Position numbers and translations under genes: made by a program. Below, in pieces: positions 1 through 8,813 of a DNA stretch of 64,000 nucleotides. Positions within the stretch are counted from its first letter, which is position 1. Each line of letters starts with the position of its first letter. The stretch comes from an uncultured Gammaproteobacteria bacterium (lineage in GTDB: Bacteria; Pseudomonadota; Gammaproteobacteria; Eutrophobiales; Eutrophobiaceae), in NCBI GenBank assembly GCA_943788005.1, contig CALSOP010000002.1:402573-466572 (forward strand). Reading direction: 5' to 3'. The notes below the pieces were generated by a model. It saw only the letters and a program-made list of their open reading frames with translations, was not told the DNA's origin and made no database searches.

Positions 1-46
1 CGGCCACGTTATTATCGATTGATTAACTAATATCAGCAAATTCTAC

Positions 47-544
47 TTAACTATTGCTGTCATTTTGACGATTTTCTTGACGACGTTCTCGATGCTTTTC
101 TCGCGCTTCTTTTGCAGCATTGCGTTCCGTTTCACTCAATTCACCATCGCCATCAGCATCAAAACGTTTCGCCATCTTTTTACGATGCTTTTCTTTAGCT
201 ACCTGTTTCTCAGCATCATTTAATTGACCATCACCATCTGTATCAAACTTTTCGATCATCTTCGCACGACGTGTCTCTTTCGCTGCGGTTCGTTCTGCGT
301 CACTGATTTCACCATTTCCATCGGTATCTATGCGTTCCTTTCGCTTGGCTTTAAAAGCGTCTCTAGCAGCTTGCCGTTCGGTGTCATTTAATTCACCGTC
401 ACCATCAGCATCGAATTGCGCTCTAATCTCAGCGCGTTTTGCTTTTCTATCGCTGTCATCATCAGCAAAGCTAGAGAAACTCAAGCTTAAACCTAATATT
501 GCTGCCGTTAATCCGACAATGGCACTTTTTGATATGTTCTTCAT
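47..544 (-). CDS. Exported protein with four EF-hand calcium-binding motifs
   Basis: Probable calcium-binding protein of the periplasm or outside. Residues 1-27 form a signal peptide (Lys-rich start, hydrophobic core, cleavage after SSFA). Four canonical EF-hand loops of the form DxDGDGxLxxxE lie at residues 45-56, 73-84, 101-112 and 129-140, spaced exactly 28 residues apart and separated by Ala/Arg/Lys-rich helices. Every loop keeps the Asp ligands at positions 1, 3 and 5 and the Glu at position 12. The C-terminal tail is very charged. There is no enzymatic domain, so it is a Ca2+ buffer, sensor or structural protein; the partner is unknown. It is divergent from the cation efflux gene at 644. 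Confidence 0.85.
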   Translation of the reverse strand: MKNISKSAIVGLTAAILGLSLSFSSFADDDSDRKAKRAEIRAQFDADGDGELNDTERQAARDAFKAKRKERIDTDGNGEISDAERTAAKETRRAKMIEKFDTDGDGQLNDAEKQVAKEKHRKKMAKRFDADGDGELSETERNAAKEAREKHRERRQENRQNDSNS

Positions 545-643
545 TATTATATATCTCCATTAAGGGGTTTATTTGTCTACACCCGTCTTAACGCCTGAGT
601 TATCATTCGGTTGACAATAATAATTAAAATAAGTGAGAAAACC

Positions 644-1552
644 ATGGCAGGACACGGCGATACTACCAAAGCAATCTTATATGCTTTTCTGGCTAATCTG
701 GGATTAGCCATTGCTAAAACCGGAGCTGCATTCTATACCGGTTCTGGCAGTATGATGGCCGAGGCAATTCATTCTTTTGCAGATTGCGGTAATCAAATTC
801 TCCTTTTTATTGGACTCAAACAATCAAAAAAACCAGCCGATGTGAGACACCCACTTGGCTACGGTAAGATCACCTACTTCTGGAGTTTTATTGTCGCCAT
901 CATGTTATTTAGCATGGGTGGTCTCTATTCCATCTATGAAGGCTGGCATAAATTACATGAGCCGGGCGAATTAAATCAGATATGGATTGCCTTGGTGGTA
1001 CTTGGCTTCGGTATTGTACTGGAGTCATTCAGTCTTTACGGTGCACTTAAAGTCGTAAAAGAAATTCGAAAAGATAAATCCTTTAGAGAATGGTTTAAGA
1101 ATACACGCAACGCCGAACTGGTCGTTATACTCGGCGAAGATACAGCCGCCACGATTGGATTAGCAGTCGCATTTGTATTTGTTTCAATAGCCGCAGTATC
1201 TGGCGATCCGGTTTATGATGCTCTTGGGTCTATTTGTATCGGCGTTATTTTAATATTCATTTCGATCTTTATCGGCTGGCGCATTCAGTCATTAATCGTT
1301 GGCCGTTCAGCAGAACCAGAATTAAGAGAACTCATCGACAGCATCATAGAAAAGGATGATGCTATCGAAACATTATTAAATTCGATCACCATGCATCTTG
1401 GACCAGATGTCATGTTAGCAGCAAAAATTAAAATGAAAGCGGGTCTCAGTATTGAAGAAGCCGTCAAACAGATCAATGAGCTGGAAGTTGAAGTCAAGAG
1501 ACAGGTGCCAAGCATTGTCTGGTGTTTTATCGAACCCGATATTAAAGCGTAA
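644..1552 (+). CDS. Cation diffusion facilitator (CDF) family efflux transporter
   Basis: Inner-membrane divalent metal/proton antiporter. The ATG at 644 (MAGHGDTTKA) is preferred to the in-frame TTG at 611, because AAGTGAG lies just upstream of it and the CDF domain starts directly after. The HSFAD motif early in the protein supplies the His and Asp of the membrane metal site and is followed by the HPLGYGK motif. Several hydrophobic helices come next, then a cytoplasmic C-terminal domain of about 90 residues as in ZitB/FieF relatives. The protein is about 302 aa, normal for the family. Metal specificity (Zn, Fe, Mn or Co) cannot be read from the sequence. Its 3' end overlaps the convergent haemoglobin gene by 11 bases. 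Confidence 0.88.
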   Translation: MAGHGDTTKAILYAFLANLGLAIAKTGAAFYTGSGSMMAEAIHSFADCGNQILLFIGLKQSKKPADVRHPLGYGKITYFWSFIVAIMLFSMGGLYSIYEGWHKLHEPGELNQIWIALVVLGFGIVLESFSLYGALKVVKEIRKDKSFREWFKNTRNAELVVILGEDTAATIGLAVAFVFVSIAAVSGDPVYDALGSICIGVILIFISIFIGWRIQSLIVGRSAEPELRELIDSIIEKDDAIETLLNSITMHLGPDVMLAAKIKMKAGLSIEEAVKQINELEVEVKRQVPSIVWCFIEPDIKA

Positions 1553-1958
1553 CGTCTTTGTTCATCATATGATTCGCGGTTTGGGTAAATGATGACATTA
1601 GTTGTTCTCTAAACATCGTGTCGATGTCCATCTGATCCAGAGCTTTACGCATACACATTAACCATTGATCGCGCTCTTCAGTACCTATCGGAAACGGTAA
1701 ATGTCTGGCACGTAGCCGAGGATGCCCAAAGGCGGCTATATAGCGGTCAGGCCCACCCATCCATCCGCTTAGAAACATAAATAGTTTCTCACGAGAACTT
1801 CTTAGATCCTTGGCATGTAAATTACGAATTATTTTTGCTTCAGGTAAATCATCCATATTGTCATAAAATAATTTAACCAAGAGCTGCAAACCTTCATCAC
1901 CACCAATTCTTTCAAAGGGTAATTGTGACTCGTATTGCTTCTCTTCTTGTTTATTCAC
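1542..1958 (-). CDS. Group II truncated haemoglobin
   Basis: Small haem protein that binds O2, NO or related ligands in the cytoplasm. The 138 aa length and the pattern FERIGGDEGL, LFYDNM, FLSGWMGGP, then GHPRLRARHLPFPIG with the proximal haem His and an adjacent W in RDQWL, are typical of group II (YjbI-like) trHb. The start codon overlaps the end of the L,D-transpeptidase gene by 8 bases, so the two are co-transcribed. The physiological role (NO detoxification or redox) is known for the family only in general terms; here it is inferred. Confidence 0.88.
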   Translation of the reverse strand: MNKQEEKQYESQLPFERIGGDEGLQLLVKLFYDNMDDLPEAKIIRNLHAKDLRSSREKLFMFLSGWMGGPDRYIAAFGHPRLRARHLPFPIGTEERDQWLMCMRKALDQMDIDTMFREQLMSSFTQTANHMMNKDVTL

Positions 1959-2439
1959 AAATATCTACCTCTGTACCAAGCTCTATTAAATCAAATAATT
2001 CTATGACCTCTGAATTCCTCATTCGGACACAGCCACGAGAACCTGGTTGTCCCATTGCAACATCATCAGGTGAACCATGGATGTAGATATATCGGTCATG
2101 ACTATCTAAGTTTATTCCGTCAACTTCACCTTTATTTTTTCCGTATTCAATTCCACTCAACCAAAGTATACGTGTCAGTATCCAGTCACGCTCTGGATGA
2201 AGTTCTCGTAATTCTGGTTCATAGATCTCGCCCGTAGCTATTCTACCCACAAAAACAGAGTCTTGTTCACATCCTTCTCCAATTTTATCACTGACAATAT
2301 GTTTTCCGCGTGGCGTACATTCGCTATCCATTTCTTCACCTACGCCATTTTTTGCGGTAGAGATCGTATATTGTTTGATCAACTTATTCTCATCAAATAA
2401 TGATAGTGTTTGATCTGATATTGATATTTGGATATGCAT
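1951..2439 (-). CDS. L,D-transpeptidase (YkuD domain)
   Basis: Peptidoglycan cross-linking or protein-anchoring enzyme with a catalytic cysteine. The YkuD signature is clear: IYIHG, then about 15 residues later SRGCVRM, with Cys as nucleophile and the His upstream. The protein is only 162 aa and starts directly with the YkuD fold (MHIQISISDQTLSLF). No signal peptide is visible, which is unusual for an enzyme that acts in the periplasm, although short YkuD proteins of this type (ErfK/YbiS-like) are common in gammaproteobacteria. It lies just downstream of the binding lipoprotein gene and overlaps the haemoglobin gene. Confidence 0.85.
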   Translation of the reverse strand: MHIQISISDQTLSLFDENKLIKQYTISTAKNGVGEEMDSECTPRGKHIVSDKIGEGCEQDSVFVGRIATGEIYEPELRELHPERDWILTRILWLSGIEYGKNKGEVDGINLDSHDRYIYIHGSPDDVAMGQPGSRGCVRMRNSEVIELFDLIELGTEVDICE

Positions 2440-2446
2440 GCTTATT

Positions 2447-3955
2447 TTAATTATTTACTTTCGTCGTATTTATTAATGAATCAAAATTCCCATCTGTACT
2501 TAACATATAGCCTCGGACATTTTTTCGAGTCGCCAACACATTATCCTCGTACCATAATGGAACATAGGGTAAGGCATCAAATAAAACTTTTTGTAACTCT
2601 CGATAATATGCCGCCTGCTTTTCAACCGATGGTTCTAATTCAGCGGTTTCTATTATGGAATCGACTTGTGCATCAATGAATCGACCTCGATTTGCACCGT
2701 TCGGGGGTATTGACTCACTATGGAAGGCATACCTGAATATATCCGGCATCTTTAAACCCACCCAGGCCAAACTATACATCTGAAAACGTCCTTCCTTAAT
2801 ATCACCATATAATGTGCCCCAGTCGTAGCTACGGACATCTACTTTAATCCCGACGCTCTTTAGTTGATCTTGAATAATAGTGGCCAGACGTAGACTGTCT
2901 GGCTTGCTAGTAGTTTTATAGGTAAGCTTAAGTTGGTTTTCATGATTAAAACCTGCTTCTGTTAATAAACGCCGCGATTCCTCCGGATCAAAATCAACTC
3001 CTGTTAAATCAGCCCGTCCCGCCCAATGTTCAGCCGACAATAATGCACCGGCTTTTCGTGCGGCCCCGCCCTTAACATATTTAATGATTGCGTCACGATC
3101 GATCGCATGAGCAATTGCTTTTCTGACTAATCTGTTTCCAGTCTCGGCATCCTCAAGATTAAAACCAATATAGGCAAAGGTATCTCCCCTTTTCTTCTTA
3201 ATGACTACAGATTCTTTTTCATCTAACCATTTAATAATTTCTGGTGGCAAATCGCCCTGTATTAAATCAATTTCCCCACGCAATAACTTTAGTACTCTGA
3301 CAGTGGCGTCTTTTAAAGTGATAAATTCTATTACTTGATTATCCTTAATGCGGTTTAATTTTAATATTGACTCATCTTTCCGCTCCAGGAATCGCATTGG
3401 ACCACTACCTACCGGTTTTTTATTAAAATCATGCTGAGACAAAATTAATTTTTCTGGAAGAATACCGATTACCAATCTACCAGGGAAGAGTGGATCGGCT
3501 TGCGACAATTTGAAATCTAGAGTGTCGTCATCGATTATTTCTACTGCTTCTATCATCTGCAGCGAACCCTTATGTGGCGAACTATTTTCTGGGTTCAATA
3601 CAAACTCATAGGTCGCCTTGACATCTATTGAAGTTAATCGTGTGCCATCATGGAATTCTCTATTTATATTTTTTAACGTGAAGCGATAATGACTTAAAGA
3701 GAGTTGTTCCCAGACTGCTAAATCAGGCACTGGCTTAAATTGTTCATCGAAGTCGACCAGGCTTTTATAGATTAAGCGTGTGATACGATAAGAAATAGCA
3801 TCCGTTGCAAAACGTGGATCTAGTGTGACAGGCGCTGAGTCGAGACCCACCTTAACACCAGTATTAGTCTGACTTGAACAGGCAGCGAGAATTAGGATAA
3901 AAACAAATAAAAATAAATGAATTTTAATCATATACTCACATGTAACACTGCTCAC
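2447..3955 (-). CDS. Family-5 (DppA/OppA-type) substrate-binding lipoprotein
   Basis: Solute-binding component of a peptide/nickel-type ABC importer. A hydrophobic signal with an LAAC-SS lipobox shows that it is a lipoprotein. The body is a full SBP_bac_5 domain (start LDPRFATDAISY; C-terminal ADLTGVDFDPEESRRLL and DALPYVPLWYEDN). The GTG at 3955 overlaps the upstream stop in GTGA (4 bases), which suggests translational coupling; an ATG at 3931 would give a tighter signal peptide. No permease or ATPase gene is adjacent, so it is an orphan binding protein. The ligand is unknown. Confidence 0.85.
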   Translation of the reverse strand: MSSVTCEYMIKIHLFLFVFILILAACSSQTNTGVKVGLDSAPVTLDPRFATDAISYRITRLIYKSLVDFDEQFKPVPDLAVWEQLSLSHYRFTLKNINREFHDGTRLTSIDVKATYEFVLNPENSSPHKGSLQMIEAVEIIDDDTLDFKLSQADPLFPGRLVIGILPEKLILSQHDFNKKPVGSGPMRFLERKDESILKLNRIKDNQVIEFITLKDATVRVLKLLRGEIDLIQGDLPPEIIKWLDEKESVVIKKKRGDTFAYIGFNLEDAETGNRLVRKAIAHAIDRDAIIKYVKGGAARKAGALLSAEHWAGRADLTGVDFDPEESRRLLTEAGFNHENQLKLTYKTTSKPDSLRLATIIQDQLKSVGIKVDVRSYDWGTLYGDIKEGRFQMYSLAWVGLKMPDIFRYAFHSESIPPNGANRGRFIDAQVDSIIETAELEPSVEKQAAYYRELQKVLFDALPYVPLWYEDNVLATRKNVRGYMLSTDGNFDSLINTTKVNN

Positions 3956-5742
3956 TCATGTTTTCTTTTTATTTTAAAAACTTTAGCATAAGGTTGCATT
4001 TCGCCATTATCATATGAGTAATCTGCTTTTGCGATAAGTTTATAATTCTCAGGATAATAATTTGAAAATAATAATTCAGAGACTAACAAATCATTAATTT
4101 TTTTTACATCATCTGCAGTCTTGTAATTCCAAAAATCATCTCTTCTACGAACAAAAACATAATCGATCAATTTAGTTTGCAAAATATCCTCTGGCCTAGA
4201 TGATAACATTTTTGTTGAAAATTTTACTCTGTCAAAATCAAGTGGCGTTATTATAAAATTGCTCGCAATGACTGAGCAACTTGTATGGAAAGTAATATAG
4301 TGGCCATCGTCCCATGTCGCCAGAACTGTTCCCGGTTCGTGTTTACAACTTTCCCCTAATTCATTTAAAACCTTATAAGATAGTTCGTATCCATAACTTC
4401 CGGAAAGAGCCCTTTCCCTTAATAAAACATTCTTCACTGGGTAATAAAAGGCAAAGATTACTAATATTAAGTAACCAATGATTATATTTCTTCGGTTCTT
4501 GTATTTTTCAGATAAATCATTACATATAAGTAATAAAGGCATATATAAAGAAAATGAACCAAAATAGTTTAACCTATATTGAGCAAGCAATAGAACTACA
4601 CCAAAAACTGAAGATATTACAAAAAAATAGATGTGCGGTTTCTTCTGGCTTACCCCCCAGAAAATAAAGATAGATATAGTTATAGGCAGTACTAATAAAA
4701 GTCCTGTATAAAAATGCAGCCTAACTTTAGGAATTAAGTTATCACTATGTTTCCAACTAATTGGTCTTGCAAATTCTTGAATCGACGAATAAATACTATT
4801 CCCAGTTGACACAAACTGAAAACCTCCGGTCAGATCAGAGACGACAGGAAATGCTAAAAGAAGTGAAACTATTATCATGATAGTTAAATTCACTTTATTA
4901 AATTTAACAAGATAAAAACAAGTCGTCATAAAAGATACGCAAAGAGCGATATACAAGTGAAACCATGAATGATAGTGAAAGTTAAAATACCCTTCTCGGA
5001 AGGGCTCAGAAAAAAGCAAGAATAAGAATGTGGTGCTTAATAACGAAAAACAAAAATGAATCAATGATCCATTCAACTTTATTCTTAACACCCATAAGAG
5101 AAAAAGCGTCAACAGCAGGGGAAGTTGCAAAATAAAAAGACCGTTATGAAAAGCTGGAACTAACCCTAATAATACTCCATAGGCAATTGCCGTTTTTTTA
5201 GAATAATTATTGTTAAAATAAAGTACTCCTAATATCAATGAGCCGATAACAAAGGAAAACTCAATCATATGATGGTCAATGCGACCGATGAAATGTAGAT
5301 CCTGAGTAAGTGGAGATAAAGAAAAGCATAACATTGCCATTAGTGCGAATATTGGTGGCAGACGTAAAACCTTACACAATACGACAACTAAAGCCCCATT
5401 TAAGAATATTATAAATGGTGGAAGTCTGACTATGATTTCCAAGAATGAAGTATTTAGAAAAACAATGCTGGCTACATAAGTTATTATCGCTATTAATGAG
5501 TCATATGCCCACGGCCATGGAACATAAGCACCATGTGGCGAATTTACTAATGGATCAAATTGAATTAGCTCGCCTGTCTCAAGAAGGTTTAATATTCTTT
5601 TTGCGTGATAAAAGGAATCTGGACCAAAAGGAGCAATTGAATCACCAGATATTGCTGCCTCTAGGTGCATAGATGCAAAATAAAATCCGATACAACTACC
5701 AAAAAACCAAATTAATGTTAATTTAAAATTATTATGTATCAT
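3952..5742 (-). CDS. STT3-like GT-C membrane protein (putative oligosaccharyltransferase-type glycosyltransferase)
   Basis: Polytopic membrane protein of 596 aa with about 11-13 hydrophobic helices and a C-terminal globular part. Three features match the STT3/PglB/AglB family (GT66). An acidic residue sits in the first external loop (PDSFYHAKR, D42). A DHHxxE motif occurs at 156-161, as in archaeal AglB. A TWDDGHYI segment at 476-483 lies at the position and in the context of the WWDYG catalytic motif. The protein is shorter than PglB (about 710 aa). It would use a lipid-linked sugar and act on the periplasmic side. The motif variants mean the acceptor could be protein or another molecule. 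It is 3 bases downstream of rlmD and overlaps the binding lipoprotein. Confidence 0.65.
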   Translation of the reverse strand: MIHNNFKLTLIWFFGSCIGFYFASMHLEAAISGDSIAPFGPDSFYHAKRILNLLETGELIQFDPLVNSPHGAYVPWPWAYDSLIAIITYVASIVFLNTSFLEIIVRLPPFIIFLNGALVVVLCKVLRLPPIFALMAMLCFSLSPLTQDLHFIGRIDHHMIEFSFVIGSLILGVLYFNNNYSKKTAIAYGVLLGLVPAFHNGLFILQLPLLLTLFLLWVLRIKLNGSLIHFCFSLLSTTFLFLLFSEPFREGYFNFHYHSWFHLYIALCVSFMTTCFYLVKFNKVNLTIMIIVSLLLAFPVVSDLTGGFQFVSTGNSIYSSIQEFARPISWKHSDNLIPKVRLHFYTGLLLVLPITISIFIFWGVSQKKPHIYFFVISSVFGVVLLLAQYRLNYFGSFSLYMPLLLICNDLSEKYKNRRNIIIGYLILVIFAFYYPVKNVLLRERALSGSYGYELSYKVLNELGESCKHEPGTVLATWDDGHYITFHTSCSVIASNFIITPLDFDRVKFSTKMLSSRPEDILQTKLIDYVFVRRRDDFWNYKTADDVKKINDLLVSELLFSNYYPENYKLIAKADYSYDNGEMQPYAKVFKIKRKHE

Positions 5743-5745
5743 ATT

Positions 5746-7077
5746 TTAATCGATACAAAACAATCCTATTGATTCTACGTGGGTAGTGTGAGGGAACATA
5801 TCCATGACGCCTGCTTTGGTGAGTTTAAATCCTTTATCATTAACCAGAATACCTGCGTCCCTTGCGAAAGTGGCCGGATTACAAGAGACATAGACGATGC
5901 GTTTTACATTTTTGGTATCAAGTGCCTCAATGATCTCTTTTGCACCGGTACGTGCGGGGTCTAGTAAAATCTTGTCGTAGCTACCTTTCATGAATTCATT
6001 AGATTTATCCAGTTCAGCAAGGTTGGCTGCATAGAATTCAACATTTTCAATATTATTTTTGATCGCATTGTTTTTTGCCCGTTCCACCAAACCTTTATCA
6101 CCTTCTATACCAACGACAGACTTTGCCTTCCTTGCGAGAGGCAAAGTGAAATTGCCGACACCGCAGAATAGGTCGAGAATATTTTCATCCTTGTTTGGCT
6201 CAAGCAGTTCTATTGCCAGATTCAGCATCTTTTTATTTATTTCAACATTGATCTGTGTGAAATCAACTGGCTTGAAATAAATGGTAATATCATGGTCATC
6301 AAGCTTATAAAATAACTCATCTGTATCACTTTTATTTAAGCGTTCTACGCTGTCATAACCGCCGGGTTGTAGATACAGTTTTAATTGATGTTCATCTTCG
6401 AAGGTATTTAGCTTAGCAATATCTTCATCGCTAAAGTCGGCCAGATGCCTTAACACCAAGGCAGTACCATTATAACTCACCGCAACCTCTATCTGAGGTA
6501 TCTGATTATAAATACTTAAACTTTCAATCAATTGTTGCAAGGCCGTAAATTTCAGACCTACATCTGGATGCAATACTTTGCATTCTGTTATATCTGCCAC
6601 AAAAGGACTGCGCTTCTCTCTAAAACCGACCAGTACTTTTTCTTTTTTAACAACATGTTTGGCTGCAAGTCGTGCTTTATGACGATAGCCAAAACTGGGA
6701 CCTTCTAATGGTGGCAACACTAATTCAGGTTCGACGTTACCGATATGAGTTAGTTGTTCCAACAAGACACTTTGTTTGTGTGCCAATTGTGCATCCGGCG
6801 TCATGTGTTGCAGACTACAGCCGCCGCAATAACCAAAGTATTGGCATTCAGGTTCTATGCGTTGCTCATTTGCGGTGATGATTTTTTCAGCAACACCCTG
6901 ATCAAACTTAGCGCGTTTACTGACATACTTGAACTCTACTTGTTCACCCGGGAGCGCATTCTCGATAAAGACAGTCTTGCCTTCAATGTGGGCAACACCG
7001 CGACCTTCATGCGATAAAGATTCAATATCTGCTTTGAAAAGCCCTTCCGGGATTTTATTACGACGGCGTTTACTCAT
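5746..7077 (-). CDS. rlmD: 23S rRNA (uracil-1939-C5)-methyltransferase RlmD
   Basis: SAM-dependent methyltransferase that makes m5U1939 in 23S rRNA. An N-terminal TRAM RNA-binding domain (DIESLSHEGRGVAHIEGKT) comes first, followed by a CQYFGYCGGCSLQH cluster whose cysteines bind the 4Fe-4S centre. The central domain leads to the SAM-binding NILDLFCGVGNFTLPLA motif, DPARTGA, and YVSCNPATFARD with the catalytic Cys. The 443 aa length is normal. Start is ATG with MSKRRRNKIPEGLF. The gene lies between the exonuclease gene and the STT3-like gene on the same strand. Confidence 0.95.
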   Translation of the reverse strand: MSKRRRNKIPEGLFKADIESLSHEGRGVAHIEGKTVFIENALPGEQVEFKYVSKRAKFDQGVAEKIITANEQRIEPECQYFGYCGGCSLQHMTPDAQLAHKQSVLLEQLTHIGNVEPELVLPPLEGPSFGYRHKARLAAKHVVKKEKVLVGFREKRSPFVADITECKVLHPDVGLKFTALQQLIESLSIYNQIPQIEVAVSYNGTALVLRHLADFSDEDIAKLNTFEDEHQLKLYLQPGGYDSVERLNKSDTDELFYKLDDHDITIYFKPVDFTQINVEINKKMLNLAIELLEPNKDENILDLFCGVGNFTLPLARKAKSVVGIEGDKGLVERAKNNAIKNNIENVEFYAANLAELDKSNEFMKGSYDKILLDPARTGAKEIIEALDTKNVKRIVYVSCNPATFARDAGILVNDKGFKLTKAGVMDMFPHTTHVESIGLFCID

Positions 7078-7102
7078 GAGTGTTGAAAATACTTATTAGG
7101 GA

Positions 7103-7879
7103 TTAGCCCTGCCAGGCTTCGAGAAATTCTTTTAGATGTGGTTTGGATTCATTGTTCAACATGTCACGTACTTGCTGACATTCATTTTCATAAGCGTTTT
7201 CAGTTAAGCGTCCACGTATCAATTCATAACGTAAATAAACCAGATAGGTATTCAACACATCTGTCTCACAATAATTTCGGATTTCTTCTATACCGCCATT
7301 AACATAACAATCCCAAACCTTATCACCACTCATACCCATCTTTCCGGGGAAGCCCAATAAGGTTGCGATTTGGTCAAGTGGCGCTTTCGTCCCCGGCATA
7401 TAACCCGCAATAACATCCATCAGATCAGTATGACGACTATGGAAACGCGACAGATAGTTATTCCATTTGAAACTTTGATCATCTTCACCATTTTCCCAAT
7501 AACGCTGTGCAACAACACCATGTAGCAGTGAACGATAATGTAAGACCGGCAGATCAAAACCACTGCCATTCCAGGAAACAATCGTTGGTGTATAACGATC
7601 TATACCTTCAAAAAATCGCTGAATTATTTCTTTCTCATCGGCATCGGCATCACCCAGAGACCAAACACTGAGTTTATCCTTGGTTTTTAATACCAACGAA
7701 ATGGCAACGACCTTATGCAAATAATGCCGTAGAAAATCAGACTTACCATCTGTCTCCTGACGACGATGGCTAAACATTAGCTCAGCCGCATCTTCCGCTT
7801 TAAGTCCTTCAAGGTTATACAGCTTCTTACCAGACTCAATGTCCGGTACGGTTTCAATGTCAAAAACGAGTGTATTCAT
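7103..7879 (-). CDS. 3'-5' exonuclease related to the PolB proofreading domain
   Basis: Predicted DnaQ-fold 3'-5' exonuclease of the COG3298 type. The ExoI motif is VFDIETVPD (D and E ligands), ExoII is IVSWNGSGFDLPVL, and ExoIII is YCETDVLNTYLVYLR, giving a full DEDD set of metal ligands. The protein is 258 aa with no polymerase domain. It is 10 bases downstream of cysM on the same strand and precedes rlmD, as in many gammaproteobacteria. The in vivo substrate is unknown. Confidence 0.85.
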   Translation of the reverse strand: MNTLVFDIETVPDIESGKKLYNLEGLKAEDAAELMFSHRRQETDGKSDFLRHYLHKVVAISLVLKTKDKLSVWSLGDADADEKEIIQRFFEGIDRYTPTIVSWNGSGFDLPVLHYRSLLHGVVAQRYWENGEDDQSFKWNNYLSRFHSRHTDLMDVIAGYMPGTKAPLDQIATLLGFPGKMGMSGDKVWDCYVNGGIEEIRNYCETDVLNTYLVYLRYELIRGRLTENAYENECQQVRDMLNNESKPHLKEFLEAWQG

Positions 7880-7889
7880 TATGTCTTAA

Positions 7890-8804
7890 TTAAGATGGAA
7901 AAATATTAGTCGAGAGATAACGATCACCTCGGTCACATACAACAGAAACAATCACTGCATTCTCCACTTCTTCTGATAATTGCAATGCGGCCGCCATAGC
8001 ACCACCAGCTGAGATCCCTGCAAAGATACCTTCTTTCGAACCGAGTTCACGGGTTGTCTCTTCTGCCAGGTCTTGACCAATATCGATAATGCGATCGACG
8101 CGCGGTGGTTCGTAGATCTTGGGCAAGTATTGTTCTGGCCAACGGCGGATGCCTGGGATCTTTGAACCTTCTTTAGGTTGTACGCCTATTATTTGTATGT
8201 CTGCGTTCTGTTCTTTTAAATAGCGCGAGGTACCCATGATAGTGCCGGTGGTACCCATGGAACTAACAAAGTGCGTTATCGTACCATTGGTATCGCGCCA
8301 TATTTCCGGCCCGGTGCCTTCGTAATGTGACCGTGGATTATCAGGGTTAGCAAACTGATCGAGTATTCTTCCTTTGCCTTCTGCTTCCATTTCACGCGAG
8401 ACATCTATGGCTTGTTCCATACTACCTTCGGCCGGGGTTAATACTATCTCGGCACCAAAGGCCTTCATAACTGCGCGGCGCTCAACACTCATATTGTCTG
8501 GCATGATTAATATCATGCGATAGCCACGTATTGCTGCTGCCATCGCCAATGCAATTCCGGTATTCCCACTAGTCGCTTCTATTAACGTATCGCCGGGATG
8601 AATCTCTCCGCGTTCTTCTGCATGTTTGATCATGCTTAGGGCTGGACGGTCTTTTACAGAACCTGCCGGATTATTACCTTCCATCTTACCCAGAATCACA
8701 TTGCTTGTATTTCCAGGTAAGCGTTGCAGTTTAATCAGCGGTGTATTACCGACAAAGGATTCCATTGTCTGGAAGTCCGGTACTTTATTTTGTTTATCAC
8801 TCAT
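7890..8804 (-). CDS. cysM: Cysteine synthase B (O-acetylserine sulfhydrylase)
   Basis: PLP enzyme that makes cysteine, or S-sulfocysteine, from O-acetylserine and sulfide or thiosulfate. The PLP lysine is in NNPAGSVKDRPAL, the substrate loop is EATSGNTGIALA, and the phosphate-binding loop is SMGTTGTIMG. The 304 aa length and the KEGSKIPGIRRWPEQYLPKIY segment point to the CysM type rather than CysK. It is on the same strand as rimI (upstream) and the exonuclease (downstream) with short gaps, so probably one transcript. Confidence 0.93.
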   Translation of the reverse strand: MSDKQNKVPDFQTMESFVGNTPLIKLQRLPGNTSNVILGKMEGNNPAGSVKDRPALSMIKHAEERGEIHPGDTLIEATSGNTGIALAMAAAIRGYRMILIMPDNMSVERRAVMKAFGAEIVLTPAEGSMEQAIDVSREMEAEGKGRILDQFANPDNPRSHYEGTGPEIWRDTNGTITHFVSSMGTTGTIMGTSRYLKEQNADIQIIGVQPKEGSKIPGIRRWPEQYLPKIYEPPRVDRIIDIGQDLAEETTRELGSKEGIFAGISAGGAMAAALQLSEEVENAVIVSVVCDRGDRYLSTNIFPS

Positions 8805-8813
8805 AATACTTTT

